Below are positions 50,679 to 59,729 of a DNA stretch of 64,000 nucleotides, piece after piece. The DNA is taken from assembly GCF_900699785.1 (NCBI RefSeq), contig NZ_LR535679.1:558001-622000 (forward strand), in the 5' to 3' direction. Source of the DNA: Campylobacter showae (GTDB taxonomy: Bacteria > Campylobacterota > Campylobacteria > Campylobacterales > Campylobacteraceae). Numbering within the stretch: position 1 is the stretch's first letter; every line of letters starts with the position of its first letter. The translations under genes and the position numbers were made by a program. Under the pieces are notes generated by a model. That model saw nothing but the letters and a program-made list of their open reading frames with translations. It was not told the origin of the DNA and made no database searches.

Positions 50679-51192
50679 AAGCCTGCAAAATATCGACGTT
50701 ACCAAGCTACTCATCTACGTACTCATTTGTATCATAGCTTGCCTCGCGATGATATTTGGCCTTTTGGTGCCGAGCATCAAGGAGTACAAGCAGGTCAAAT
50801 ACGAAAGCCGCATGCAAATAGCCGCAAGCGCGCAAACGCAAAGGCTCTACGACGCCAAGTCAAAAGCACTAAACGAGATAAAACAAAACGACAAGGCCCA
50901 GCTAGACGCGCTTGAAAACAAATTTGACGCGGATAAATTTACCCAGTTCGCATCAAAATATTTCGCAAACGTAAATCTAAGCGAGCTAAAAGAGGCCGCA
51001 AAAAACGGCGAGATGTCGGTCTACGAGCTAACCGTAACGGGCTCTATGAAAACTCCTGCTAAATTTTACGAGTTTATGGACGCACTACAAAGCTACGAAA
51101 ATATCGTCAAAATCGACTTTCCGATCAAAATGCGCAAAGATACCGAGAAGATCGACGCGACCTTTGGTGTCAAAATTTACAACTTAAGATAA
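50665..51192 (+). CDS. PilO-like inner-membrane protein (putative)
   Basis: A 175-residue protein with one N-terminal helix (LLIYVLICIIACLAMIFGLL, about residues 15-34), a coiled-coil stretch and a C-terminal ferredoxin-like domain (YELTVTGSMKTPAKFYEFMDALQSYENIVKIDF). The LTVTGS...FYEFMDAL pattern resembles PilO (LxVxGxYxxLxxFxxxL). It is third in the trio and overlaps the PilN-like gene by 14 nt. The other Cts components are not in the window. Confidence 0.6.
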   Translation: MSKDRSLQNIDVTKLLIYVLICIIACLAMIFGLLVPSIKEYKQVKYESRMQIAASAQTQRLYDAKSKALNEIKQNDKAQLDALENKFDADKFTQFASKYFANVNLSELKEAAKNGEMSVYELTVTGSMKTPAKFYEFMDALQSYENIVKIDFPIKMRKDTEKIDATFGVKIYNLR

Positions 51193-51219
51193 ATCAAAGT
51201 TTTTAATCTCCGCTTTTTG

Positions 51220-51225
51220 TATAAT
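51220..51225 (+). promoter_or_regulatory. -10 box of the DUF438 gene
   Basis: CGCTTTTTGTATAATCC: consensus TATAAT, 28 nt before the ATG at 51253; SD is AAGGA. Confidence 0.65.
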
Positions 51226-51252
51226 CCTTAAAATTTAAGTTAAGGATACAAA

Positions 51253-52605
51253 ATGATCAAATTTAACAATGCCGCCGTTGCCTTGGCGACAGCGATTTTA
51301 AGGGATTATCTTAGCGGAACGGCAAATTTTTTCGCCTCTAGAAAAGCTGCAAAATCGGAGCTAACGAAACTCACGCCGACAGATTTTGAAAACGTGCGCG
51401 CAAATTTGCTAAATTTAGGCTTTAAGAGCGAGTTTATCGACGAAAACGCCGCCGAGCTATCAGAAATCCTGCGCGGTATCCTAACCGCCGAGCGCCCCAA
51501 GCTACCAAAAGACCACCCTATCGCCACCTACATCAGCGAAAACGATGCCGCGCGCGAACTAATAGCAAAGGCAAAAGAGCTGCTAAAAAAGAAATTTATC
51601 AAAAACGAATGGCTTGAAATTTACGACAAACTTGGCGGCTTTAACAGGACGCACTTTGCCAGAAAACAGCACCAGCTCTACTCGATGCTCGAAAATAAGG
51701 GATTTGACCGCCCGTCGCGCTTTATGTGGAGCTTTGATAACAAGGTTCGCGACGGTATCGCCGCAGCGCGCGAGCTGCTAGAGGAAGGCAAGGCGGATGA
51801 GTTTATCGCGGCTCAGCACGAGATCTACGAAAATTTACTCGACCTGCTTGCACGCGAGGAGGCGGCACTCTATCCGACGTCGCTGGAGATGATCAGCGAG
51901 GAGGAGTTTCGCGCGATGAGACGCGGCGATGACGAGATCGGGTATTTTCTCGTCGAAAAACCGAGCGAATTTTATCCGTTAAATTTAGACTCCGGCGGCG
52001 GCTCGAAGTCAAATTTAAAGGATGTAAATTTGCAAAGCGAGTCAAATTTAAGCGCGGGAAATTTACAAAACGGCGATCTAAACGAAGCGGTTTTAAATCC
52101 GAATTTCCTAAAAGAGCTGTCAAATTTGATGAGCAAATACGGACTAAATCCAAACGCAAGCAGCGATAACAACGCAGTTTTTGACGTCGCTACGGGCAAG
52201 CTCACGCTAGAGCAGATCAACCTCATTTATAAGCACATGCCAGTTGACCTCTCCTTCGTCGATGAAAACGAGATCGTGAAATTTTACACCGACACCAAGC
52301 ACCGCGTATTTCCGCGAAGCGCAGGCGTCATCGGGCGCGACGTGAAAAACTGCCACCCGCGCGAGAGCGTAGCCAGCGTGCTGGAGATCATCGACGCTTT
52401 TCGCAAGGGCGAGCGTGACGAGATCGACTTTTGGCTGGAGCTTCACGGCAAATTTATCTACATCTACTACGTGGCCGTGCGCGATGAAAACGGCGTATTT
52501 AAGGGGGTGCTAGAGATGATGCAAGACGTCACGCGCATCCGTAGCCTAGAGGGCAGACGCACGCTGGTTACGTGGGACGATCTAAAGAAAAAGTACGGGG
52601 AGTGA
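51253..52605 (+). CDS. DUF438/hemerythrin/PAS-domain protein
   Basis: A 450-residue cytoplasmic protein. The region around residues 70-220 has the DUF438/hemerythrin-like features: DHPIATYISEN, GGFNRTHFARKQHQLYSML, and HEIYENLLDLLAREEAALYP (His/Glu iron ligands). A Ser/Asn/Leu-rich insert (about residues 240-285) follows, then a PAS-like C-terminal domain (VDLSFVDENEIVKFYTDTKHRVFPRS, then GVLEMMQDVTRI). The hemerythrin and PAS parts suggest sensing of O2, NO or redox. The insert's DNA has five AAATTT motifs in 85 nt. It has its own promoter and no partner kinase or regulator nearby. Confidence 0.82.
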   Translation: MIKFNNAAVALATAILRDYLSGTANFFASRKAAKSELTKLTPTDFENVRANLLNLGFKSEFIDENAAELSEILRGILTAERPKLPKDHPIATYISENDAARELIAKAKELLKKKFIKNEWLEIYDKLGGFNRTHFARKQHQLYSMLENKGFDRPSRFMWSFDNKVRDGIAAARELLEEGKADEFIAAQHEIYENLLDLLAREEAALYPTSLEMISEEEFRAMRRGDDEIGYFLVEKPSEFYPLNLDSGGGSKSNLKDVNLQSESNLSAGNLQNGDLNEAVLNPNFLKELSNLMSKYGLNPNASSDNNAVFDVATGKLTLEQINLIYKHMPVDLSFVDENEIVKFYTDTKHRVFPRSAGVIGRDVKNCHPRESVASVLEIIDAFRKGERDEIDFWLELHGKFIYIYYVAVRDENGVFKGVLEMMQDVTRIRSLEGRRTLVTWDDLKKKYGE

Positions 52606-52731
52606 TCGTCGAGGCTTTTAAATTTGATAAATTTGGTTAGCCTTTGGCAGTGACTTTGCTTGGTTGCGCGCGCTTTGCTGATCGGAAGATGTACGGGTCC
52701 AACTTTTTTAGTAACAGTTGCGGGTCAAAGC
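52606..52731. other. Short convergent gap
   Basis: The 126-nt gap between the DUF438 gene and tilS has no clean terminator or RNA gene. Confidence 0.4.
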
Positions 52732-53718
52732 CTACAAAAGCTCTTTAAATTTAGATAGATCCGCGCCCGAAGCAAATAAAAATCCGCGGTTTATCGGCGG
52801 GATTTTTAGGGTACGGCACGCTTCTTTAAATTTCTTCTCCATCGCTGGCTTAACGTAAGGCGTCACAAGAATAAAATTTGCGCCAGCTCCGACGGCCACC
52901 TTACTGCTTAGCACGCAGTCGGCGTCGTTGTCTAGGCAGCGCGCGCATTCGTTTCGCTGCGCCGAGCTTAGCACGAGCCCTAGCCGCTTGCACGCCTGAT
53001 CGACGCCGCGAAGCTCATTTGCGCCGCGTTTTACGAGATAAATTTTAGGCGCAGGGTTAGAAATCTCAGGAGTTAAATTTAACGCATCGGCCGCCAAAAA
53101 CTCAAAGCTTTTTTTCGCGCCGCTAAAGTACTCGTTTAAAAACGGTTCGCTAAATTTCGCGCGAATAAAGCCGCGTTTAAAGCGGTCCGTTAAATTCGTC
53201 TCGTCGGTGAAGTATTTTAGATTTCGCTCACGCAAAAACCGCTCCAGCTCGCACTTTCGCACGCCTAAAAGCGGACGAGCGATCACGCAGTCCTCGCGAG
53301 CTTCAAGCTCTTGCATGCCTAGCAGTTCGCTAAGCCCTGCGCCGCGCCCAAGCTGCATCAAAAACCACTCGAATTTATCGTCAAACTGATGCGCCAAGAT
53401 CAAATTTTCATATCCCTGCTCGCGGCAAATTTGGCTGAAAAACTCATATCTAGCCGCACGAGCCTCGTGCTCGAAATTTGACTCGCCCAGCTGCACGCTT
53501 TTTACGTAAATTTGTTTATTAAATTTAGCCGCCAGATCTCGTGCCGAAGCGACTTCGTCCTTGCTCTGCGCGCGGACGTTATAGTCCACGATCGCAAGGT
53601 CAAATTTCACGCCCGCCCCGTCAAGAAGATAAAAAAGAGCCGTGCTGTCGACGCCGTGAGAAAAAGCAAGCAGATTTCGCCCCGATTTTAGCTTATGTAA
53701 AACGGGCGCACTTAGCAT
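52732..53718 (-). CDS. tilS: tRNA(Ile)-lysidine synthetase
   Basis: A 328-residue N-type ATP pyrophosphatase: the PP-loop is LLAFSHGVDSTALFYLL (about residues 15-31), IVDYNVRAQSKDEVASARDLA (about 43-63), and LAHQFDDKFEWFLMQLGRG. It modifies C34 of tRNA-Ile(CAU) to lysidine. The SGGxDS loop reads SHGVDS, a variant I have seen in Campylobacterota TilS. It is 1 nt downstream of rimO. The length is typical of the short TilS forms. Confidence 0.92.
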   Translation of the reverse strand: MLSAPVLHKLKSGRNLLAFSHGVDSTALFYLLDGAGVKFDLAIVDYNVRAQSKDEVASARDLAAKFNKQIYVKSVQLGESNFEHEARAARYEFFSQICREQGYENLILAHQFDDKFEWFLMQLGRGAGLSELLGMQELEAREDCVIARPLLGVRKCELERFLRERNLKYFTDETNLTDRFKRGFIRAKFSEPFLNEYFSGAKKSFEFLAADALNLTPEISNPAPKIYLVKRGANELRGVDQACKRLGLVLSSAQRNECARCLDNDADCVLSSKVAVGAGANFILVTPYVKPAMEKKFKEACRTLKIPPINRGFLFASGADLSKFKELL

Positions 53719-53719
53719 T

Positions 53720-55027
53720 TTAGGCCTTTGCCGTGATCTTGCCTAGCGCCTGGCTGCCCGCTACCTGCGTGATCTCGCACCAGTAGCGACCGCCGGTTTC
53801 TAGCTGCTCCACGTCGCTTTCGTTGATCAAAATTTCGCCGTCGATGTCCTTATCCCACAGCGCCTTTTTCGCGGCATAAAACATCTCGCCCTCGCTGCTT
53901 TCGCCCTCGAGCGAAACGATAAATTTCTTGCCCAGCTCCTGCGCGAAGCTTTCTTCTATCGCGGCTCGAGTGATCTTTTCTATTTTACTTAGGCGCTTTG
54001 AGATGATTTTGGCGGGCACTTGTTCCATCTCGTACGAGAGCGTGTCCTCCTCTTTTGAATATGCAAACGCCGAAACGCGGTCAAATTTAAATTCCTGCAA
54101 AAACGCGCAAAGCTCGTCAAATTCGGTTTCGGTTTCCCCAGGGTGTCCGACGATGACACCCGTTCGCAAAAATGCATCGGGCGCGCTTTTCATCAAATTT
54201 AAAAGCTCTTTAATCCGCGCCGCACCGCTTCCGCGCCTCATGATTTTTAGCATTTTCTCGCTTGCGTGCTGGATCGGCATGTCAAAGTAGTTCACGAATA
54301 CGGGCGAAGCGACGATGCGCTCAATTAGCGCGTTTGAGGTGGTGCTAGGATAGAGATAGAGTATGCGCGCGGTTTTGACGCCCTCTATCTTCTCGACCGC
54401 GTCAATGAGTGAGATGAGCCCGTCGCTAACCGCGTGATCGCGCATATACGAGCTGCTATCCTGAGAGAGGAAGCTAAAGTCGTAGTAGCCCTTTTTTACG
54501 AGCTTTTGCACCTCGTCTACGATATTTTCGAGCGCGCGGGATTTTAGCTTGCCCTTAAAGGTCGGGATCGCGCAGAAGCTGCATTTTTGATTACAGCCCT
54601 CTGAAATTTTGATGTAGGCGTGGTAGTTTGAGCCCGTTATCACGCGCTCTTCGCTTGCTTGCAGGTAGGTTTCGGGGCTAAATAAATTTTGCTTTTTTAG
54701 GATGATCTCGTCGATCTTGTCGTAGTCTCCGACGCCGGTAAATAGATCGACCTCGGGCAGCTCCTTCATCAGCTCCTCGCGGTAGCGCTGCATGAGGCAG
54801 CCCGTTACTACGAGCAGGGAGCCTTTTTTACGCGCTTCGTGCATGTCTAGGACCGCGCGGATGCTTTCCTCTTTAGCAGAGTTTATAAAGCCACAGGTAT
54901 TTACAATGATGACGTCGGCGCTTGCGACGTCGGGCGTGATCTCGTAGTTTGAGAGGCGTCCGAGCATGATTTCAGAATCCACCAGATTTTTGTTACAGCC
55001 TAAGGATACTAAGTGAAGTTTGCCCAT
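53720..55027 (-). CDS. rimO: Ribosomal protein S12 methylthiotransferase
   Basis: A 435-residue radical-SAM methylthiotransferase specific for S12 Asp88. [36 protein letters not shown] and [10 protein letters not shown] give the N-terminal cluster cysteines; the radical-SAM motif is [19 protein letters not shown] (about residues 142-160); C-terminal TRAM. '[10 protein letters not shown]' distinguishes RimO from MiaB. The window thus has both paralogs about 6 kb apart. It is flanked by panC (1 nt) and tilS (1 nt). Confidence 0.96.
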   Translation of the reverse strand: MGKLHLVSLGCNKNLVDSEIMLGRLSNYEITPDVASADVIIVNTCGFINSAKEESIRAVLDMHEARKKGSLLVVTGCLMQRYREELMKELPEVDLFTGVGDYDKIDEIILKKQNLFSPETYLQASEERVITGSNYHAYIKISEGCNQKCSFCAIPTFKGKLKSRALENIVDEVQKLVKKGYYDFSFLSQDSSSYMRDHAVSDGLISLIDAVEKIEGVKTARILYLYPSTTSNALIERIVASPVFVNYFDMPIQHASEKMLKIMRRGSGAARIKELLNLMKSAPDAFLRTGVIVGHPGETETEFDELCAFLQEFKFDRVSAFAYSKEEDTLSYEMEQVPAKIISKRLSKIEKITRAAIEESFAQELGKKFIVSLEGESSEGEMFYAAKKALWDKDIDGEILINESDVEQLETGGRYWCEITQVAGSQALGKITAKA

Positions 55028-55028
55028 C

Positions 55029-55850
55029 TTATACCCACAGATTGTCGATCAGACGCGTTTTGCCCACATACGCGGCGATTAGGATGATGGTGTTGTTTGG
55101 CTCTATTAGCGAGATTTCGTTTAAATTTCTATCCACGATCGCGACGTAGTCGACGTTTAGCGGCTCTAGGGTTTGTAGCATCTCGCCTTTTATCGTTTGC
55201 GCGCTTAGCTCGCCGGCTGCGATCAAATTTGAAGCTTTTTTAAGCGAATGCGAAAGCTTAAGCGCCTCTAGCTTTTGCCCTTCGTCCAGGTAGGCGTTTC
55301 GCGAGCTAAGCGCCAGTCCGTCGGGCGCGCGGACGATCTCGCAAGGCACGATCTCTAAATTTAAAAAATAGGTCTTTACGAAATTACTCACGATGAGTAG
55401 CTGCTGCGCGTCCTTTTTGCCCATATAGACGCGCTTTGCGTTTGTTAGATTAAAGAGCTTGTTTAGCACTCGAAGCACGCCGTCAAAGTGTCCGGGGCGA
55501 GTCTTACCCTCGAGCACGCTTGCTAAATTTTCAGGCGCACTGATTAACGGCTCGGTATCAAAATATAGCTCCCTAGCCTCAGGCGCAAACATCGCATGCA
55601 CGCCCAGCCCTTCGCAAATTTTAGCGTCGTTTTGTTCATTTTTCGGATAGTCCTCAAAGTCCTCGCCGGCTAAAAACTGCGTCGGGTTTACAAAGGTCGA
55701 AACGATCGCGGTTTTGTTTTCCGCTACGCACTTTTCTATGAGGCTAGCGTGTCCGTCGTGAAGTGCGCCCATAGTGGGTACGAAGCCGATATTTTCGGGA
55801 TTTGCCGCGACGAAATCTCGCAGCTGTTCTGCTGTTCTTAAAATTTGCAT
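55029..55850 (-). CDS. panC: Pantothenate synthetase
   Basis: A 273-residue enzyme joining pantoate and beta-alanine with ATP. Motifs: [15 protein letters not shown] (HIGH-like, about residues 23-37), [33 protein letters not shown] (KMSKS-analogous region) and SSRNAYL. It starts the panC-rimO-tilS operon; a -10 (TATAAT, 55884-55889 on the minus strand) lies 34 nt upstream. panB and panD are not in the window. Confidence 0.96.
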   Translation of the reverse strand: MQILRTAEQLRDFVAANPENIGFVPTMGALHDGHASLIEKCVAENKTAIVSTFVNPTQFLAGEDFEDYPKNEQNDAKICEGLGVHAMFAPEARELYFDTEPLISAPENLASVLEGKTRPGHFDGVLRVLNKLFNLTNAKRVYMGKKDAQQLLIVSNFVKTYFLNLEIVPCEIVRAPDGLALSSRNAYLDEGQKLEALKLSHSLKKASNLIAAGELSAQTIKGEMLQTLEPLNVDYVAIVDRNLNEISLIEPNNTIILIAAYVGKTRLIDNLWV

Positions 55851-55883
55851 TTTCTCTTCTTTTAGGTTTAATTTTAACGCGCG

Positions 55884-55889
55884 ATTATA
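55884..55889 (-). promoter_or_regulatory. -10 box of panC-rimO-tilS
   Basis: CTATAATCGCG on the minus strand in the divergent gap with prfB. It is the only promoter seen for the three-gene unit. Confidence 0.6.
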
Positions 55890-55918
55890 GCAAATTTTAT
55901 CTTTACTCTTACAAATAT

Positions 55919-55926
55919 GTTATAAT
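55919..55926 (+). promoter_or_regulatory. prfB promoter
   Basis: ATGTTATAATCACG: an extended-type -10 with TATAAT at 55921-55926, 33 nt before the TTG start. Confidence 0.6.
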
Positions 55927-55958
55927 CACGCCAAAAAGCACAAAAAAGGTCTTAAAAT

Positions 55959-57059
55959 TTGGATAATTACGAATACACGGAACTTCTAAAAACCCTAAAC
56001 ACGAAAGTAGAAAATATCGCTAGCGTCGTAAAGCCCGAGAGTATCAAAGCTCGTCTAAAAGAGATCGAGGAGCTAGAAAACGATCAAAATTTCTGGCAAG
56101 ATATCGCAAAAGCGGGTGCCATCGGCAAGGAAAAAACGAAAATTTCAAATATCTTAAATAACTTCCTAAACGCCAAAAGCGCCGTAGACGACGCAAAGGA
56201 TCTATACGAGCTAGCCAACTCCGAAAACGACGAAGAGACGATAAATTCGCTCTTTGCCGAGGCTGGCGAGTTAGAGGATAAGATAGTAAATTTAGAGATT
56301 TCTATGCTGCTTAGCGGCGAGGACGACGGCAAAAACGCCATCGTCACCATCCACCCGGGCGCGGGCGGTACGGAGAGTAACGACTGGGCTAGCATGCTAT
56401 ACCGCATGTATCTGCGCTTTTGCGAGCGCGAGGGCTTTAAGGTAGAAACCCTGGACTTCCAAGAGGGCGAAGAAGCAGGACTAAAAGACGTGAGTTTTAT
56501 CGTTAAAGGCGTAAACGCCTACGGCTATCTAAAGGCCGAAAACGGTATCCACCGCTTAGTGCGAACCAGTCCGTTTGATAGCGCGGGTCGCCGCCACACG
56601 AGCTTTACCAGCGTGATGGTAAGCCCGGAGATCGATGATGACATCGAGATAGAAATCGACGAAAAAGACCTAAAAATCGACACCTACCGCGCGGGCGGAG
56701 CGGGCGGTCAGCACGTAAATAAAACCGAGTCCGCCGTGCGTATCACTCACGCGCCTACAGGCATCGTCGTGCAGTGCCAAAACGACCGCAGCCAGCACAA
56801 AAACAAAGCCACTGCGATGAAAATGCTAAAATCGCGCCTCTATGAGCTAGAGCTAATGAAACAGCAAGAAGCCGCCGGCAGCATCGAAAAAAGCGAGATC
56901 GGCTGGGGCCATCAGATCCGCTCATACGTGCTTTTTCCGTATCAGCAGGTTAAAGACAACCGCAGCGGCGAGGCGTACAGCCAAACCGACGCGATACTAG
57001 ACGGCGATATAAAAAAGCTCATCGAGGGCGTTTTAGTAAGTCAAAAAAGCATAAACTAG
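55959..57059 (+). CDS. prfB: Peptide chain release factor 2
   Basis: A 366-residue class-I release factor. The tripeptide anticodon SPF is in [12 protein letters not shown] (about residue 205); the peptidyl-tRNA hydrolysis motif GGQ is in [13 protein letters not shown] (about residues 246-252). It recognises UGA and UAA. The gene is a single uninterrupted frame from TTG 55959, so it lacks the programmed +1 frameshift known in E. coli prfB. SD AAAAAGG is followed by a 10-nt spacer. It is followed by a small unknown gene at 11 nt. Confidence 0.96.
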   Translation: MDNYEYTELLKTLNTKVENIASVVKPESIKARLKEIEELENDQNFWQDIAKAGAIGKEKTKISNILNNFLNAKSAVDDAKDLYELANSENDEETINSLFAEAGELEDKIVNLEISMLLSGEDDGKNAIVTIHPGAGGTESNDWASMLYRMYLRFCEREGFKVETLDFQEGEEAGLKDVSFIVKGVNAYGYLKAENGIHRLVRTSPFDSAGRRHTSFTSVMVSPEIDDDIEIEIDEKDLKIDTYRAGGAGGQHVNKTESAVRITHAPTGIVVQCQNDRSQHKNKATAMKMLKSRLYELELMKQQEAAGSIEKSEIGWGHQIRSYVLFPYQQVKDNRSGEAYSQTDAILDGDIKKLIEGVLVSQKSIN

Positions 57060-57070
57060 AAAGGAAAAAT

Positions 57071-57388
57071 ATGGAAATTTCAGCTCTTTTAAACCAGCTA
57101 GGCTATAACGAAAACGATGCGACCACCGCGCAAGTTAAGCGCATCCTAAACAACTGCGACGGATTAAATTTAAGCAGTATCATCACGCTAAACGACCACC
57201 TAAAACCGCTAGGTAGCTTCGTCGCGATGAGCGGCAGCGAGGACGTGTTTAAGATAAAAAACGCGGGCAAAACGCCTGACGCGCAAAGCGACGCGCTAAA
57301 CGTGATCGAAAACTGGGCTGAAAAGAACAAAATAAGCATAAAAAAAGTAAATGAAACCACGCACTACATACTAGGAAAAAATATATGA
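57071..57388 (+). CDS. Conserved small protein of unknown function
   Basis: A 105-residue, soluble, alpha/beta-looking protein: LNQLGYNENDATTAQVKRIL, a central LKPLGSFVAMSGSEDVFKIKN, and a C-terminal KKVNETTHYILGK. SD is AAAGGAAA. It overlaps the RclA-like gene by 4 nt, so they are co-translated. I recognise no family. A redox partner or stability role for the oxidoreductase is only an inference. Confidence 0.7.
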   Translation: MEISALLNQLGYNENDATTAQVKRILNNCDGLNLSSIITLNDHLKPLGSFVAMSGSEDVFKIKNAGKTPDAQSDALNVIENWAEKNKISIKKVNETTHYILGKNI

Positions 57389-58728
57389 AAAACTACGATA
57401 TCATCGTCATCGGCTTTGGCAAGGCAGGCAAAACGCTCGCCGTAAAAGCCGCAAATTTGGGCAAAAAGGTCGCCGTGATCGAAAAATCGGCGCAGATGTA
57501 CGGCGGAACGTGCATAAACGTCGGCTGCATCCCGACAAAGAAGCTAGTAAATTTAAGCAAAGAAGCAAAATACGTCAACAATAACGTCGCGGGCGAGTAT
57601 TTCACGCTTAGCGTCGAAAAGAAAGACAAGCTAATCTCCGCGCTTAGAGCCAAAAATTTCGCGATGCTTGAGGGCAACGCAAACGTCGACGTGATAAACG
57701 GCACGGCTAAATTTGTAGATAAAAATAGCGTCGAAGTCGCGGCGGCAGACGGCTCAAAAAGCACGCTTGCCGCGCCAACGATCGTTATAAATACTGGCTC
57801 GATTAATGAAAAACCAAGCTTTGAGGTTAGTTCAAATTTAGCTTACGACAGCACGGGGATTTTAAACCTAAAAACGCTCCCAAAGCGCCTAGTAGTCGTG
57901 GGCGGCGGGTACATCGGGCTTGAGTTTGCCTCGATGTTTGCCGAGTTTGGCTCAAAGGTCACTATCGTAGCTCGCTCGGGCGTGCTAAAAAACGAGGACG
58001 AGGACGTAAAAGAGAGCGTAAAAACGCTACTACAAACGCAAGGGATCGATATTTTAGAGGGCTGCGAAGTTAAAAATTTAAAAGACGGTACGCTAAATTT
58101 CGTCCAAAACGGCGAGGCTAAAAGCCTTGACGCGGACGCGTTTTTACTAGCGACCGGACGAGTAGCTGCGACTGCGGAGCTAAATTTGAGCGCGGCCGGC
58201 GTACAAACGGACGCCAAAGGAAACGTGCTAGTAAACGAGTTTTTACAAACAGCACAGCCGCATATCTATGCAGTAGGCGACGTTCGCGGCGGCGAGCTTT
58301 TCACATATACGAGCCTAGATGATTTTCGCATCGTATTCGACAAGCTTTTTGGCGCGGGCAAACGAAGCACTCTAAACCGCTCTCCTCACGCTAGCGCGCT
58401 TTTTACCGAGACTCCGCTAGCTAGCATCGGACTAAGCGAAAAACGAGCGACGGCGCAAAATTTAGACTTTAAGGTTCTAAAACTAGCGCTAGCAGCAGTC
58501 CCCGGCGCAAAGGTAGTCGGCAACGAAACGGGATTTTTAAAAGCAATCCTGGACGCAAAAAGCGGCAAAATTTTGGGCGCGGCGTTTCACTGCGTTTACG
58601 CAAACGAGCTTATCAACGAGATTGCCATCGCGATGACCATAGGAGCGGGCGCTGATTTCTTTAAAAATCAGATTTTCACCCATCCTAGCATCAGCGAAGC
58701 GTTAAACGACCTCTTTGGACAATTTTAA
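57385..58728 (+). CDS. RclA/mercuric-reductase-like flavin disulfide oxidoreductase
   Basis: A 447-residue FAD/NAD(P)H oxidoreductase. FAD site IVIGFGKAGKTLAVKAANLGKKVAVIEK (about residues 5-32); redox-active cysteines in GGTCINVGCIPTKKLV (about 41-56); NAD(P) site VVVGGGYIGLEFASMFAEFG; second FAD motif AVGDVRGGELFTYTSLDDF; C-terminal dimerisation HPSISEALNDL. The C-terminal His-Pro-(S/T) motif is conserved; no extra HMA domain of MerA is present. It fits the RclA-like group (protection against hypochlorous acid/copper) better than dihydrolipoamide dehydrogenase, whose complex is absent here. The substrate is not certain. Confidence 0.82.
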   Translation: MKNYDIIVIGFGKAGKTLAVKAANLGKKVAVIEKSAQMYGGTCINVGCIPTKKLVNLSKEAKYVNNNVAGEYFTLSVEKKDKLISALRAKNFAMLEGNANVDVINGTAKFVDKNSVEVAAADGSKSTLAAPTIVINTGSINEKPSFEVSSNLAYDSTGILNLKTLPKRLVVVGGGYIGLEFASMFAEFGSKVTIVARSGVLKNEDEDVKESVKTLLQTQGIDILEGCEVKNLKDGTLNFVQNGEAKSLDADAFLLATGRVAATAELNLSAAGVQTDAKGNVLVNEFLQTAQPHIYAVGDVRGGELFTYTSLDDFRIVFDKLFGAGKRSTLNRSPHASALFTETPLASIGLSEKRATAQNLDFKVLKLALAAVPGAKVVGNETGFLKAILDAKSGKILGAAFHCVYANELINEIAIAMTIGAGADFFKNQIFTHPSISEALNDLFGQF

Positions 58729-58748
58729 AACTACGAAAAGGATAAAAA

Positions 58749-59366
58749 ATGAGAAATTTACTTCTTGCCTTTATCGGGCTTTTGTTTGTAGGGTGCGCAG
58801 CTTCAAGCGGCGGCGGTAGCTTCTCTAGCGACAACCCGGACTATGACTTTAACAAGCGTGCCATAGGCGTTTTAAAACCGAAATGCGAAAGCGGCAACTA
58901 CTCCGCGTGCAACGATCTTGCTATCAGCTACCAAAATTTGCAAGATCACAAAACAGCTATAAAATACTATGAAAGAGCGTGCGGCAACAACTATCAGCCC
59001 GCTTGCACAAACCTTGCCAACATGTATCAAACCGGGCTTGGCGTAAGCAAAGACGCAAACAAAGCCCTTGAAATCTACAACGCCTCGTGCGCGAACGGCG
59101 GCGCGTACTCTTGCTACTATCTAGGCGAGTTTTACCGCTCAAACGCCGACGGCAAGGAGCCTGACTACGCAAACGCTATGTCGGCCTACGACAGAGGCTG
59201 CAAACTAGGCGACGTGCCTTGCTGCACGAACACGGCGGTGCTTTACGAGCACGGCCTAGGCGTAGCGCAGGATGAGTCAAAAGCTAGAAGCATCTACCGC
59301 TCGGCGTGCTTTAGCGGCGATACCTCCGCATGCGACAATCTAAAAAGAATGGGCAGAAAACGCTAA
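58749..59366 (+). CDS. Hcp-like Sel1-repeat lipoprotein
   Basis: A 205-residue lipoprotein: signal and lipobox LLFVGC (Cys16), a Ser/Gly-rich linker, then about five Sel1-like repeats of ~36 residues. Each has a Cys pair spaced seven to eight apart (CESGNYSAC, CGNNYQPAC, CANGGAYSC, CKLGDVPCC, CFSGDTSAC), the layout of Helicobacter cysteine-rich (Hcp) proteins in which each repeat holds a disulfide. It is likely in the periplasm or outer membrane. SD is AAAAGGA. It ends with two hairpins. Function unknown; related proteins bind peptidoglycan-like sugars or act as antigens. Confidence 0.85.
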   Translation: MRNLLLAFIGLLFVGCAASSGGGSFSSDNPDYDFNKRAIGVLKPKCESGNYSACNDLAISYQNLQDHKTAIKYYERACGNNYQPACTNLANMYQTGLGVSKDANKALEIYNASCANGGAYSCYYLGEFYRSNADGKEPDYANAMSAYDRGCKLGDVPCCTNTAVLYEHGLGVAQDESKARSIYRSACFSGDTSACDNLKRMGRKR

Positions 59367-59376
59367 TAAAAACATC

Positions 59377-59441
59377 AAATTTAACGCCTTTAAATTCGGC
59401 GTTAAATTTACTACGGCGAGTCAAATTCGGCTCGCTTTTTT
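59377..59441 (+). terminator. Double hairpin terminator after the Hcp-like gene
   Basis: First hairpin: AAATTTAACGCC (59377-59388) with GGCGTTAAATTT (59398-59409). Second: GCGAGTC/GGCTCGC (59416-59422 and 59429-59435; one T-G pair) followed by TTTTTT. The second is a normal intrinsic terminator; the first has AAATTT at the base of each arm. Confidence 0.8.
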
Positions 59442-59684
59442 GCTTCTAGATTTACTCCCCAAAAACCCGCATCTTGAAAATGCAAATTTAAAGCTACCCG
59501 TTAAATTTGACGCCGCGCGCTCATAAATTTAACTCCGCAAATTTACCTTTGCGATATGCGGTAAATTTTACTCGCTTAGCTAAAGCACGTAAATTTCAGC
59601 GCATTTAAAACAACAATCCTTTTACCGCAAATAACAAAAGAAACAACGCTAGATTTGAGTAAATTTATAAAAAAGTAGAACATA

Positions 59685-59704
59685 GGGGCTTAAATTTAAG
59701 CCCC
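59685..59704. terminator. 20-bp perfect palindrome GGGGCTTAAATTTAAGCCCC
   Basis: The palindrome lies 25 nt after the receptor gene's stop on the minus strand, followed in that direction by TATGTTCTACTTTTTT. It is centred on AAATTT. It is probably a terminator; alternatively an operator-like site, but no promoter is near. Confidence 0.55.
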
Positions 59705-59729
59705 AGGAAACGTAGGATTAGAGTAAAAA

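Larger units (their letters stand above)
59367..59729. other. 363-nt convergent gap
   Basis: The gap holds terminators on both sides and more than ten AAATTT-type motifs. No ORF with SD or RNA gene is seen. Confidence 0.6.

Noticed and set aside
55959..57059. Programmed +1 frameshift in prfB
   Set aside because: Looked for the early in-frame UGA; the gene is one open frame from the TTG start.
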